DNA from: Sphingobium scionense
Lineage (GTDB): Bacteria; Pseudomonadota; Alphaproteobacteria; Sphingomonadales; Sphingomonadaceae
Assembly (NCBI RefSeq): GCF_014197035.1
Contig: NZ_JACIEU010000008.1
Span: forward strand, 1-64,000
Length of the DNA: 64,000 nt
Reading direction: 5' to 3'
Part shown: positions 26,748-35,712 of the stretch, piece after piece
How the letters are laid out: every line of letters starts with the position of its first letter
Numbering within the stretch: the stretch's first letter is position 1
Program-made: the position numbers and the translations under genes
The notes under the pieces: generated by a model
What the model was told of the DNA's origin: nothing
Database searches by the model: none
What the model saw: the letters and a program-made list of their open reading frames with translations, nothing else

Positions 26748-28184
26748 TTAGTGAATGACCAAGCCCGGCTTGCGCTCGCCCAGGATGATGCGCGCCAGCA
26801 GCGCGGCGTTCCGGTTGAAATGATGGTCGCCGGGAACGAGGAACTGATCGGCATGACCGCGCGGGATCGCTGTGCATGCGCTGCCTTGCTCGATCTGTCC
26901 GCGCACGCAGCGCAACGGGATGCCTTGAATGCGCTGAATGGCGGGGATCGTCGACAGCGCCTCGTCCGATGCGATGTCCAGCCATGACGACAGGTGGAAT
27001 TGAAAGTCGGCGCTGGCGCTGAGGCCCAGCAGCGAGACGCTGGCGATCCGGCTGCGCGTCTGGGCATCTAGCGTGTCGATCATGTGCGGCAGCACGTCTG
27101 CGCCGAAACTATAGCCGATCAGCAGCACGCGCTTCTTGTGCCAGCGCTCGCCAAAGCCATGGATCAATTGTGCCAGATCATGGCCAGCGCCTTGCGGCGT
27201 GCGGGCGGTCCAGAAATAGGAAAGGCTGTCGACGCCCACGACCGGAATGCCGGCTGCGGCGATCTGGGCCGCGATGTCTCGGTCGATGCCAACCCAGCCG
27301 CCATCACCGGAATAGGCGATGGCCATCAGGTCTTGCGGTCCATGACCCGTTGCCGGGACCAGGGTCAGCGGCATGTCGGGCAGCGGGATCTGGCCGGGCG
27401 GTGGGGATGGTGTTGGGGTTGGCAGGAGAGAGAGGGCGGCGTTGCTCAATTGATTACGCAACTGAACCATACCGTCTTGTGTATTGCTGGAACGGGGCAA
27501 TTGGATAAGGCGCGCGCCGGGGACGGAAGAGGCGAAGCGCAGCAGGGGTTTGGGCGCGATTCTACTGACGTCGGCTTGCTGCAATATGATCCACCCAACG
27601 CGGTTGCGCGGGTTGGGGGCGAAGCGCCATCCCGGTTGAGGTTTTGTAACATGCCCGGTCGCAAAACCGGGAGCCGCGCACCAGGGCTTGTGCCCAGTGA
27701 CGCTCGACGTCGGGTTGATCGATATCACGCCCTGATAGCTGGCGTCGGGCCATTGGGCGAGCGCGCCAAAGGCCAAAGTCGCGCCAGCGCCATAGCCGAT
27801 GAGCACGGGTTGCCGATAGCGCACGACGCCTGCGCGATGCTGGATGTCTCGCGCCAGGGCAATCAGCGCATAATTGGGATTGATGCATTTGCCCGGTGCC
27901 TTTTCCAGGCCATGGATCAAGGCCGGTGCCGACGCGCCCGCTACCAGCAGGCCGTGATCGGTGAGGCTCTGTGCCAGTTCTGTTTCGTCTTGGGTCCAGC
28001 CGTCATGGTCGGACAAGAGCAGAACGGCCCCCTTAGGATCGCTGGCGGGCCGATAAAGATGAATCTGGGCGAAGGGCGCAAAACTGTAACCATTGTTACG
28101 CCCATAGGGTGCTTTGCCATGGCTGCTGCTTGGTAACAAAAACAGTAGGGTGATGGAGGCGCCAATCTGGCGGATGCGCCTCAT
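26748..28184 (-). CDS. AcvB/VirJ-family lipid hydrolase
   Basis: A 478-residue exported protein with signal GASITLLFLLPSSSHG. It has two alpha/beta-hydrolase-like halves: the first with a degenerate LIGYGAGATLAF elbow (no Ser), the second with a proper LIGYSFGADVLP nucleophile elbow and the His-containing VPGDHHFN. This double arrangement and length match AcvB rather than the shorter VirJ. AcvB of Agrobacterium hydrolyses lysyl-phosphatidylglycerol in the periplasm, so a role in membrane-lipid turnover is likely. The start 28184 follows AGGGGAAAATC; a longer start at 28214 is possible. Confidence 0.85.
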   Translation of the reverse strand: MRRIRQIGASITLLFLLPSSSHGKAPYGRNNGYSFAPFAQIHLYRPASDPKGAVLLLSDHDGWTQDETELAQSLTDHGLLVAGASAPALIHGLEKAPGKCINPNYALIALARDIQHRAGVVRYRQPVLIGYGAGATLAFGALAQWPDASYQGVISINPTSSVTGHKPWCAAPGFATGHVTKPQPGWRFAPNPRNRVGWIILQQADVSRIAPKPLLRFASSVPGARLIQLPRSSNTQDGMVQLRNQLSNAALSLLPTPTPSPPPGQIPLPDMPLTLVPATGHGPQDLMAIAYSGDGGWVGIDRDIAAQIAAAGIPVVGVDSLSYFWTARTPQGAGHDLAQLIHGFGERWHKKRVLLIGYSFGADVLPHMIDTLDAQTRSRIASVSLLGLSASADFQFHLSSWLDIASDEALSTIPAIQRIQGIPLRCVRGQIEQGSACTAIPRGHADQFLVPGDHHFNRNAALLARIILGERKPGLVIH

Positions 28185-28281
28185 GATTTTCCCCTGCTTG
28201 ATGCCCGTTGCCATATTGATATCGCTATCCTGCTCGCCCCCGACTCCGCAAGAAGAGCCAATTCTCCTCTCGTCTGAACAT

Positions 28282-28314
28282 TTCTAAAAATTAGAACATT
28301 CTAGATAATTTTAT
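28282..28314. promoter_or_regulatory. Palindromic boxes before the isochorismatase-like operon
   Basis: TTCTAA-AAA-TTAGAA is a perfect 6-3-6 inverted repeat (28282-28296) with the T-N11-A geometry of LysR-type boxes. Ten bases on, AATTTTATGCGCCTG (28307-28321) resembles the motif before the LysR and pirin genes. Both lie about 85-120 bases before the operon start. Confidence 0.4.
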
Positions 28315-28403
28315 GCGCCTGTTTCGCAAAGATGCTTCGCCATAGACCTGTTTTCAGCCCAGACGCACCGGGCGCCACAGAGTTTCAGGAAGGAGTTTCA
28401 ACC

Positions 28404-29063
28404 ATGTCGATCACCGCCACCCCGACCCCCGCCAAGGCCCTGCTGAACCCCAGCAACCATGCGCTTGTCCTCATCGATTTTCAGTCGCAGATGGCCTTCG
28501 CCACCAAGTCGATCGCGCCGGAATTGCTGCGCAACAATGCCGCGCTGGTGTCCAATGCCGCCGCTGGTTTCAAGGTCCCCACCATCCTCACCACCGTCGC
28601 CGAAAAGAGCTTCTCCGGCCCGATGTTCAGCGAAATTACCGAAGCCTTCGACAATCAGCCGATGCTCGACCGCACCTCGATGAACACCTGGGAAGATGCA
28701 GCCGTGATCGAGGAAGTGAACCGCATCGGCAAGGAGCGCCTGGTCTTTGCCGGCCTGTGGACCAGCGTCTGCATCGTCGGCCCGGTCCTCTCGGCGATCG
28801 AACAGGGGTTCGAAGTCTATGTCATCACCGACGCGAGCGGCGACATCAGCGAGGAAGCCCATGAGCGAGCCGTCGAGCGGATGATTCAAGCCGGCGCCAA
28901 GCCGGTCACCGCGCTGCAATATCTGCTGGAACTGCAGCGCGATTGGGCACGCACCGAAACCTACGACATGACCACCGGCATCGCCCGCAAATGGGGGGGC
29001 GCCTATGGGCTGGGCATCACCTACGCCAAGGCCATGTTCAACGCCTCCGAAGGCGGACACTAA
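28404..29063 (+). CDS. Isochorismatase-like cysteine hydrolase
   Basis: A 219-residue protein of the isochorismatase superfamily, the YcaC-like type. The Asp of the catalytic triad is in HALVLIDFQSQM and the Cys in FAGLWTSVCIVGPVLSAIEQ; the middle Lys is probably in TVAEKSFSGP. ITDASGDISEEAHERAVERM is typical of YcaC relatives. Substrate unknown. AGGAAGGAG precedes the ATG. It begins a run of plus-strand genes controlled perhaps by the LysR regulator at 36 kb. A strong hairpin follows the gene. Confidence 0.88.
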   Translation: MSITATPTPAKALLNPSNHALVLIDFQSQMAFATKSIAPELLRNNAALVSNAAAGFKVPTILTTVAEKSFSGPMFSEITEAFDNQPMLDRTSMNTWEDAAVIEEVNRIGKERLVFAGLWTSVCIVGPVLSAIEQGFEVYVITDASGDISEEAHERAVERMIQAGAKPVTALQYLLELQRDWARTETYDMTTGIARKWGGAYGLGITYAKAMFNASEGGH

Positions 29064-29071
29064 ATACCCCT

Positions 29072-29102
29072 TGGCCGGGCGTTTCCTCCCTTCGCCCGGC
29101 CA
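29072..29102 (+). terminator. Hairpin after the isochorismatase-like gene
   Basis: A perfect 10-bp GC-rich stem (TGGCCGGGCG / CGCCCGGCCA) with an 11-base loop, followed by a pyrimidine-rich tract (TCCTTCTCCC). Placed between two same-strand genes, it probably lowers read-through into the next gene. Confidence 0.5.
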
Positions 29103-29139
29103 TCCTTCTCCCCCGATATTCTCTCCGAAAGGATTTCCC

Positions 29140-29979
29140 ATGACCAATTTCGTCACCACCAAGGACGGCGTCCAGATCTTCTACAAGGATTGGGGCAGCA
29201 AGGATGCCCAGCCGATCATGTTCCATCATGGCTGGCCGCTCTCGTCGGACGACTGGGATGCGCAGATGCTGTTCTTCCTGGCGAAGGGCTATCGCGTCAT
29301 CGCCCATGACCGTCGTGGCCATGGCCGTTCCGCCCAGGTCGATTTCGGTCATGACATGGATCATTATGCCGCCGATGCCGCTGCCGTCGCCGAGCAACTG
29401 GATCTGGGCAATGCCATCCATATCGGCCATTCGACCGGTGGTGGCGAAGTGGCCGCCTATGTTGCCCGCCATGGCCTGCCGCAGGGCCGGGTCGCCAAGG
29501 CGGTGCTGGTCAGTTCCGTTCCGCCGATCATGCTGAAGATCGATCGCTATCCGGGTGGCCTGCCGATCGAGGTGTTTGACGGTCTTCGCTCTGGCCTGGC
29601 CGCCAATCGCGCGCAATTCTTCCACGATGTCGCCGCCGGCCCCTTCTATGGCTATAATCGTGACGGTGCCGATGTGAAGCCTGCCGTCATCGACAATTGG
29701 TGGCGCCAGGGCATGATGGGCAGCGCCCTTGCCCATTATGAGGGGATCAAGGCTTTCTCGGAAACCGATCAGACCGACGATCTTGCCGCGATCACTGTGC
29801 CGACGCTGGTTCTGCATGGCGACGATGATCAGGTCGTGCCCTACAAGAATGCCGGCGTCCTCCAGGCTGAAATCCTGCCGAACGCGACGCTCAAAATCTA
29901 TGAAGGTTATTCGCATGGCATGCTGACGGTGAATGCCGATGTGCTGAACGCCGACATCCTCGCCTTCATCCAGGCCTGA
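29140..29979 (+). CDS. Alpha/beta hydrolase (non-haem chloroperoxidase type)
   Basis: A 279-residue cytoplasmic hydrolase. The oxyanion HGW motif is at residues 30-32, the nucleophile Ser98 in IGHSTGGGEV, the Asp in VLHGDDDQVVP and the His in EGYSHGMLTV. Close relatives are annotated as cofactor-free chloroperoxidases or arylesterases. DRRGHGRS is typical of that group. GAAAGGATTTCCC precedes the start. It lies in the pirin/isochorismatase neighbourhood. Confidence 0.9.
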   Translation: MTNFVTTKDGVQIFYKDWGSKDAQPIMFHHGWPLSSDDWDAQMLFFLAKGYRVIAHDRRGHGRSAQVDFGHDMDHYAADAAAVAEQLDLGNAIHIGHSTGGGEVAAYVARHGLPQGRVAKAVLVSSVPPIMLKIDRYPGGLPIEVFDGLRSGLAANRAQFFHDVAAGPFYGYNRDGADVKPAVIDNWWRQGMMGSALAHYEGIKAFSETDQTDDLAAITVPTLVLHGDDDQVVPYKNAGVLQAEILPNATLKIYEGYSHGMLTVNADVLNADILAFIQA

Positions 29980-30002
29980 TCGAAACAGGGGAGAACGGAC
30001 CC

Positions 30003-30251
30003 ATGAAAGCCTATCTTCTCTCGCTGGGCGCAGGTCTGCTGGTCGGCATCGTCTACAGCCTGCTTGGTGTCCGTTCTCCCGCCCCGCCGGTCATCGCCCT
30101 GATCGGGCTGGCCGGGATACTGGTCGGCGAACAGATCGTCCCGGTCGCCAAGCGTCTGTTCGATCGCAAGGAACTGGCCACCTTCGTTACCACCGACTGC
30201 GCCCATCATATACTCGGGCAATTGCCGACAAACCGAAAGCAGGACGCATGA
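30003..30251 (+). CDS. XapX-domain small membrane protein
   Basis: An 82-residue protein with two hydrophobic helices and the XapX motif: YSLLGVRSPAPPVIALIGLA and GILVGEQIVP. The function of the domain is unknown; it often sits next to isochorismatase-like and amidohydrolase genes, as here. Its stop overlaps the amidohydrolase start by 4 bases (ATGA), so the two are coupled. The C-terminal tail, after about residue 55, has Cys and two His (TDCAHHIL). Confidence 0.85.
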   Translation: MKAYLLSLGAGLLVGIVYSLLGVRSPAPPVIALIGLAGILVGEQIVPVAKRLFDRKELATFVTTDCAHHILGQLPTNRKQDA

Positions 30252-32173
30252 TTAACCGTCGTCAGGCGCTCGCCAGCGCTGCCACCACCGCCTTTCTCAC
30301 CGCCACCGAAAGCTTCGCCATGACCCGCAAGGATATCCTCATCACCAATGCCAAGGTCACGACGCTGGACCGGGAAAATCCGGTGGCCGATACGGTCGCG
30401 ATCCGCGACGGAAAGTTTCTGGCGGTCGGGACCGAGGGCGAGGTCCGCGCCGTCGCGGGCAGTGACGCGATCGTCATCGATGCCCAGCGACGCCGCCTGA
30501 TCCCGGGCCTGATTGACAGCCACATCCATGTCATCCGCGGCGGGCTCAATTACAATATGGAATTGCGCTGGGAAGGCGTGCCGAGCCTGGCGGAGGCGAT
30601 GGCGATGCTGAAGCGCCAGGCCGAAAATACGCCGCCGCCGCAATGGGTGCGTGTCGTCGGCGGCTTCACCGAGCATCAGTTCGCCGAAAAGCGCTTGCCC
30701 ACGATCGACGAGATCAATGCGGTTGCGCCGGAAACCCCGGTCTTCATCCTGCACCTTTATGACCGCGCTCTGCTGAACGCTGCTGCGCTGCGGGCGGTCG
30801 GCTATACCAGGGACACGCCCAATCCGCCGGGCGGCGAGATTGTCCGCGATGCGCAAGGCAACCCGACCGGTCTGCTGCTGGCCCAGCCCAATGCGACGAT
30901 CCTCTATGCGACGCTGGCCAAGGGGCCGAAGCTGCTGCCGGAATATCAGCTGAACAGCACGAAGCATTTCATGCGCGAGCTGAATTCGCTCGGCGTCACC
31001 AGCGTGATCGACGCAGGCGGCGGGTCGCAAAATTATCCGGACGATTATGAGATCATCGACAAGCTGCACAAGGATGGCGAGCTGACGCTGCGCATCGCCT
31101 ATAATCTCTTCACCCAGAAGCCCAAGGAAGAGCTGAAGGACTTCGCCACCTGGTCGACCAAGATCAAGCCGGGCGACGGCGATGACAGCTACCGCCACAA
31201 TGGCGCGGGCGAGATGCTGGTCTATTCGGCCGCCGACTTCGAGGATTTCCGCGTCGCCCGTCCCGACATGCCGCCGCAGATGGAAGGCGATCTGGAACCG
31301 GTCATCCGCCTGCTCGCCGAACGCCGCTGGCCCTGGCGGATGCACGCCACCTATGACCAGACGATCGGCCGCGCCCTCGACGTGTTCGAGAAGGTCAATC
31401 GCGACATCCCCTTGCAGGGCCTGAACTGGTTCTTCGACCATGCCGAGACGATCAGCGAGCGCAATATCGACCGGATCGCGGCGCTGGGCGGCGGCATTGC
31501 CGTGCAGCATCGCATGGCTTTCCAGGGTGAATATTTCGTCGAACGCTATGGTGCCAAAGCGGCCGAGTCGACACCGCCGATCAAGCGGATGATGGCGGCC
31601 GGCCTGCCCGTGGGCGCTGGTACGGATGCGACGCGGGTGGCGAGCTATAATCCTTGGGTATCGCTATCCTGGCTGGTCACGTCGAAGACGGTTGGTGGGC
31701 TGGCCCTCTACCCGGTTCGCAACCGGCTGGATCGCGAGACGGCGCTGCGCCTGTGGACCGAGAAGAACACCTGGTTCTCGAACGAGGTCGGCAAGAAGGG
31801 GCAGATCAAGGCCGGGCAACTGGCCGACTTTGCCCTGCTGTCGGACGACTATTTCTCCGTGCCCGAGGACGAGATCGCCCATCTTCGTTCAGTCCTGACC
31901 ATGCTGGGCGGCAAGATCGTCTATGGCGAGGGCGATTATGGCCCGCTGGCGCCGGTCCCGCCCAAGGCGATGCCGGACTGGTCGCCGGTCGCGACATTTG
32001 GCGGCTATTATCGCCGGGACGAGACTGCCAAGAAGCTCGCCTCGGCCTGCGGCTGCCATTCGGCCTGTGGCGTGCATGGCCATGATCATGCCGCCGCGCT
32101 GGGTGCCAATGTGCCTGCGGCCGATGTCCAGAGTTTCTGGGGCACGCTGGGCTGCGGATGTTGGGCAGTCTGA
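30248..32173 (+). CDS. YtcJ-like amidohydrolase with Cys/His-rich tail
   Basis: A 641-residue amidohydrolase-3 family protein. An N-terminal signal-like segment, INRRQALASAATTAFLTATE, suggests export by Tat. The metal site begins with HIH in GLIDSHIHVIRGG; further ligands are probably in WFFDHAETIS and the Asp of GAGTDATRVAS. The C-terminal 60 residues are unusual: SACGCHSACGVHGHDHAA and a final GCGCWAV give six Cys and several His, suggesting an extra metal or disulfide module. Relatives hydrolyse amides or carbamates; the substrate is unknown. Confidence 0.87.
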   Translation: MINRRQALASAATTAFLTATESFAMTRKDILITNAKVTTLDRENPVADTVAIRDGKFLAVGTEGEVRAVAGSDAIVIDAQRRRLIPGLIDSHIHVIRGGLNYNMELRWEGVPSLAEAMAMLKRQAENTPPPQWVRVVGGFTEHQFAEKRLPTIDEINAVAPETPVFILHLYDRALLNAAALRAVGYTRDTPNPPGGEIVRDAQGNPTGLLLAQPNATILYATLAKGPKLLPEYQLNSTKHFMRELNSLGVTSVIDAGGGSQNYPDDYEIIDKLHKDGELTLRIAYNLFTQKPKEELKDFATWSTKIKPGDGDDSYRHNGAGEMLVYSAADFEDFRVARPDMPPQMEGDLEPVIRLLAERRWPWRMHATYDQTIGRALDVFEKVNRDIPLQGLNWFFDHAETISERNIDRIAALGGGIAVQHRMAFQGEYFVERYGAKAAESTPPIKRMMAAGLPVGAGTDATRVASYNPWVSLSWLVTSKTVGGLALYPVRNRLDRETALRLWTEKNTWFSNEVGKKGQIKAGQLADFALLSDDYFSVPEDEIAHLRSVLTMLGGKIVYGEGDYGPLAPVPPKAMPDWSPVATFGGYYRRDETAKKLASACGCHSACGVHGHDHAAALGANVPAADVQSFWGTLGCGCWAV

Positions 32174-32205
32174 TATTCTTCATTCTATAATATCGAACAT
32201 AACCA

Positions 32206-32219
32206 CCGATATTATTCGG
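32206..32219. promoter_or_regulatory. Palindrome before the VOC-DoxX-porin operon
   Basis: CCGATATTATTCGG is an inverted repeat (CCGA / TCGG) that resembles the CCGATTTTATCCGG site at 37521. It lies about 85 bases before the VOC gene start, suggesting the same LysR-type regulator. Confidence 0.35.
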
Positions 32220-32302
32220 ATCGCTAGTCTTTCGACCTCTGCCTAGACAGGTCTTGCCACATCGATCGAGAGGGTTCGCTCTCTCCAACCGGAGCAACAG
32301 AC

Positions 32303-33202
32303 ATGAAGCGTTTCACCCTGATGGTGGCGACCGCCCTGGTCGCCATCAGCCCTGCCGTCGCGCCTGCGAAAGGCCCCGCACCCACGACTGCCGACTATTC
32401 CGTCGGCCCGCAATATGACACCACCCATGTCTATGTCGCACCGGAGGATTTCGATCGCTTCGTTGCCAGCTTCACCGCGACCTTTGGCGGCACCACCAGC
32501 AAGCAGGGTGAGTTTCAGGTCACGCCGACCGCCAGTAGGACCAAGTCGCAACTCGCGCTGACGCCGGCCGGCACCATCTCCGTCTTCGGTTTCCTGACGC
32601 CGGTCCCCTATCCCTTCGGTGCGGAGCGGACCGGCTATCTTGTCAGTGACATGGACGGGGCGGTCGCATCGGCGGTCAAGCTTGGCGCGACCCGCCTGAT
32701 CACGACCTTTCCCGATCCGATTGGTCGCGACGTCGTGGTGCAATGGGCCGGCGGCGTGAACATGCAACTCTATTGGCACACCACCAAGCCCAGCTATCCG
32801 GCCTTGGCCACCGTGCCGGAAAACCGTGTCTACCTGACTGCCGATGCAGCCGACACCTTCATCAAGCAGTGGACCGGTTTTGCCCATGCCAGGGTGACGT
32901 CCGATGACAAGGCTGCACCGGGCGCAGAGATCGGCCAGCCGGGCAAGACCTATCGGCGGGTCCGCCTGACGTCGGGCTATGGCAAGATGAGCGTGATCGT
33001 TTCGGACGGGCAATTGCCCTGGCCCTATGGCCGCGACATGACCGGCTATGCAGTGTCCGACCTGTCCGTCACGCTGGACAAGGCGAAGGCGGCCGGTGTC
33101 GAGATGCTGGTCCCGGCCCATGCCGAGGGCGATCGCCAGGCCGCGATCGTGCGTTTCCCAGGCGGCTATATCGCCGAAGTTCACAGTGTCGCTGGGGAGT
33201 GA
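32303..33202 (+). CDS. Exported two-module VOC (glyoxalase-fold) protein
   Basis: A 299-residue protein with signal peptide KRFTLMVATALVAISPAVAP. Two glyoxalase-like modules follow: the first has DTTHVYVAPEDFDRFVASFT, RTGYLVSDMDGAVASAVKLG and VQWAGGVNMQLYWHT; the second has TGYAVSDLSVTLDKAKAAGV and VRFPGGYIAEVHS. The metal ligands are consistent with VOC proteins. Function unknown. It starts a run with DoxX, an AlgE-like porin and a DUF1275 protein, spaced by a few bases or overlapping. Confidence 0.8.
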   Translation: MKRFTLMVATALVAISPAVAPAKGPAPTTADYSVGPQYDTTHVYVAPEDFDRFVASFTATFGGTTSKQGEFQVTPTASRTKSQLALTPAGTISVFGFLTPVPYPFGAERTGYLVSDMDGAVASAVKLGATRLITTFPDPIGRDVVVQWAGGVNMQLYWHTTKPSYPALATVPENRVYLTADAADTFIKQWTGFAHARVTSDDKAAPGAEIGQPGKTYRRVRLTSGYGKMSVIVSDGQLPWPYGRDMTGYAVSDLSVTLDKAKAAGVEMLVPAHAEGDRQAAIVRFPGGYIAEVHSVAGE

Positions 33203-33207
33203 GAGGC

Positions 33208-33630
33208 ATGATCAATAGACCTTCCTTTGTCTCCGCCATCTTGGAATGGCGGCCGACCTGGCTCCTCGCGCGGCTGGCGCTGACCAGCGCCTATCTGTTG
33301 GGTGGCATCGTCAAGCTGACCGACTGGCAGGGTGCCGTTGCCGAACAGGCGCATTTTGGCATGAGCCCGCCGGCCTTCTGGGCGGGGCTGACGATCGCGC
33401 TGGAACTGATCGGCCCCGTGCTGATCCTGACCGGCCGTCTGGTCTGGCTGGGGGCGGGGATGCTGGGCGTCTTCACCCTGCTGGCCGCCTTTACCGCCAA
33501 CGCCTTCTGGGCGATGCCGGCCGGGCAGGACCGTTTCATGGCGACCAACGCCTTTTTCGAGCATATCGGCCTGATCGGCGGTTTCATCGCGATCGCCATG
33601 ATCGCGCAGCGGCGTGAGGCCAATGCCTAA
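33208..33630 (+). CDS. DoxX-family membrane protein
   Basis: A 140-residue integral membrane protein with four hydrophobic helices, of the DoxX type: LARLALTSAYLLGGIVKLTD, ALELIGPVLILTGRLVWLGA, AAFTANAFWAMPAGQDRFMA, IGLIGGFIAIAMIA. DoxX proteins are associated with quinone-linked and stress-related oxidoreductase functions. The ATG at 33208 follows GGGGAGTGAGAGG; a GTG at 33199 would overlap the previous stop. It overlaps the following porin gene by 8 bases. Confidence 0.87.
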   Translation: MINRPSFVSAILEWRPTWLLARLALTSAYLLGGIVKLTDWQGAVAEQAHFGMSPPAFWAGLTIALELIGPVLILTGRLVWLGAGMLGVFTLLAAFTANAFWAMPAGQDRFMATNAFFEHIGLIGGFIAIAMIAQRREANA

Positions 33631-34981
33631 GCTTTGGCTGCCCTTCTTCGCGCTGCTGGCGCTGCCGGTTCCGGCCGCTGCCCAGCAGCGCGAGGCATGG
33701 CAGGCGCCGACGCTCAGCATCACCCGCTATGACGAGGACTGGTCCGACTTGGCCGATGCCGAGAAACGGGCGCATCACTGGACTGGTCCGCTCAAATATA
33801 TTCCGCTGGGCGACGATAGCTGGTTATCGACCGGCTTCGAGCTGCGCGCCCGGGTCGAAAGCTATGACGACAATCTCTGGGGCGGGGCACAGGCGCCCGA
33901 CGACGCCTATCTCTGGCTGCGGGCGCTGCCCTATGCCGATTTGCACGTCGGCAAGGTCCGCGCTTTTGTTCAGCCGATGCTTGCCTATGCCGTCGGCGTC
34001 GCGCCGTCGGCCGGTCCGGTGGATCAGAGCCGCATCGATCTGTTGCAGGGCTTTGCAGAGGCCAAGCTTGGTGCGGTCACGCTGCGCGCCGGGCGGCAGA
34101 TGCTGTCGCTCGGCACCGAACGGCTGGTGGGCACGCGCTATGGCCCTAATGTGCCGCTGGCCTTTGATGGCGCCCGGGCAGACATGCGGATCGGCAAGGC
34201 GACCGTCAGCCTGCTGGCGGTGAAGCCCGTGCAACCCGGCCTCCACAATTTCGACGATGCGACGTCCGACACCAAGGCCCTGTGGGGCGCCTACGCGACC
34301 CTGCCCGAACTCGACCTTTACTATCTGGGCTACCGCAACCGCGCGGCCCGGTTCGGCGGAAATGAGGGGCGGGAAGTGCGGCACAGCCTGGGGCTGCGCA
34401 GTCATGGCGCACGCGCGAACTGGCACTGGAATGTCGAGGGTGTCTATCAGTTCGGCGACTATGACGGCCAGCGGATCGCCGCCTGGACGCTGGGCACCGA
34501 AATCGGCCGCACCTTTCCCGCCTTGCCCATGACGCCGGACGCGACACTCCGCTTCAATGTCGTCAGCGGCGACAGGAAGGCGGATGATGGTCGCCTCGGT
34601 ACCTTCAACGCGCTGTTCCCGAAGGGAAAATATTTCGGCGAATTGTCGCCTGTCGGCCCGACCAACATCATCAGCCTCAATCCGCGGGTCAGCGCCAATC
34701 TGGGCAGGGACGTTTCTGCCAGCGTCGCCGGCATGGCCTATTGGCGCTACTCCACCGGGGATGGCGTCTATGACATTCCCGGCAATCTGATCCGCGCGCC
34801 GGGCGACAGCGACGCGCGCTTCATCGGCAAGGAAGCCGAGGCGACGATCGCCTGGCAGGCCAGCGCCGAATTGGAATTGTCCGCCTCCTTATCCGCCTTC
34901 GCGCCCGGTGCCTTCATTCGCGACACCGGCCCGGCCAAGACGATCACCATGCTGGGCCTGGAAAGCAATTTCCGTTTCTGA
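33623..34981 (+). CDS. AlgE-like outer-membrane porin (alginate export family)
   Basis: A 452-residue barrel protein with signal LPFFALLALPVPAAAQQ. Family motifs include WLSTGFELRARVESYDDNLW, DLLQGFAEAKLGAVTLRAGR, GTRYGPNVPLAFDGARADMR and a C-terminal LGLESNFRF ending in Phe, as needed for outer-membrane insertion. In sphingomonads such barrels serve as specific porins more often than alginate exporters. The start ATG 33623 lies inside the DoxX 3' end. Confidence 0.88.
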   Translation: MPKLWLPFFALLALPVPAAAQQREAWQAPTLSITRYDEDWSDLADAEKRAHHWTGPLKYIPLGDDSWLSTGFELRARVESYDDNLWGGAQAPDDAYLWLRALPYADLHVGKVRAFVQPMLAYAVGVAPSAGPVDQSRIDLLQGFAEAKLGAVTLRAGRQMLSLGTERLVGTRYGPNVPLAFDGARADMRIGKATVSLLAVKPVQPGLHNFDDATSDTKALWGAYATLPELDLYYLGYRNRAARFGGNEGREVRHSLGLRSHGARANWHWNVEGVYQFGDYDGQRIAAWTLGTEIGRTFPALPMTPDATLRFNVVSGDRKADDGRLGTFNALFPKGKYFGELSPVGPTNIISLNPRVSANLGRDVSASVAGMAYWRYSTGDGVYDIPGNLIRAPGDSDARFIGKEAEATIAWQASAELELSASLSAFAPGAFIRDTGPAKTITMLGLESNFRF

Positions 34982-35016
34982 CGGCCATTTTTGACATTGA
35001 ACCAAGGGATAGTGCC

Positions 35017-35712
35017 ATGACCGCCACCAAAGCCTCCGCTGCGCCATTGCCCTGGCTGCTATTGCTCCTGTCCGTGACCACGGGCCTGGTCGACGCGATC
35101 AGCGTGCTGGGGCTGGGCAAGGTGTTTACGGCGAACATGACAGGCAACATCGTCTTTCTGGGCTTTGCCGCGGCCGGCACGCCGGGCTTCCGCGTCGCCC
35201 CCTATCTGGTGGCGATCGCGGCGTTTCTGATCGGCGCGCTGGTCGCCGGACGCGTGGGGAAGGGGCATGCCGGGCTGCCGCTGCGTCGCTGGCTGATGCT
35301 GGCTGCGCTGATCGAGGCGGCGCTGCTGTGGATCGCGGCCGGTGTCGCCGTAGGTTTCGACATTCCCGCCCAGTCGCCCGGCACCAGCCTTTATGCGATC
35401 ATCGCGCTGACCGGCCTCGCCATGGGCTTTCGCAATTCGACGATCCGCCAGCTCAAGGTGCCCGACCTGACGACGACGGTATTGACGCTCACCCTGACCG
35501 GCCTCGCCGCCGATTCTAGTCTGGCCGGCGGCAGCAATCCCAACATCGCGCGCCGTATCGGCAGCGTGGGCGCCATCTTCCTGGGGGCGGCGATCGGTGC
35601 GGCGATGGTCACCCATGGCGGGTTGGTTGCGCCGCTGATCCTGGCCGGTGCGCTGGTCCTTGCAGGCACGGCAGCCTGCGCGCTGCATCCGGCCGCCAGC
35701 GAACCCGCTTAG
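35017..35712 (+). CDS. DUF1275 (YoaK-like) membrane protein
   Basis: A 231-residue membrane protein with six hydrophobic segments. SVTTGLVDAISVLGLGKVFT near the start, ANMTGNIVFLGFA and MGFRNSTIRQLKVPDLTTTV are hallmarks of the family, whose function is unknown. It is the last gene of the plus-strand run and its stop codon overlaps that of the convergent LysR gene by 4 bases. Confidence 0.9.
   Translation: MTATKASAAPLPWLLLLLSVTTGLVDAISVLGLGKVFTANMTGNIVFLGFAAAGTPGFRVAPYLVAIAAFLIGALVAGRVGKGHAGLPLRRWLMLAALIEAALLWIAAGVAVGFDIPAQSPGTSLYAIIALTGLAMGFRNSTIRQLKVPDLTTTVLTLTLTGLAADSSLAGGSNPNIARRIGSVGAIFLGAAIGAAMVTHGGLVAPLILAGALVLAGTAACALHPAASEPA

Noticed and set aside
33623..34981. Alginate biosynthesis locus
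   Set aside because: Only the AlgE-like porin is present; no alginate polymerase or epimerase genes adjoin, so the family name is structural only.
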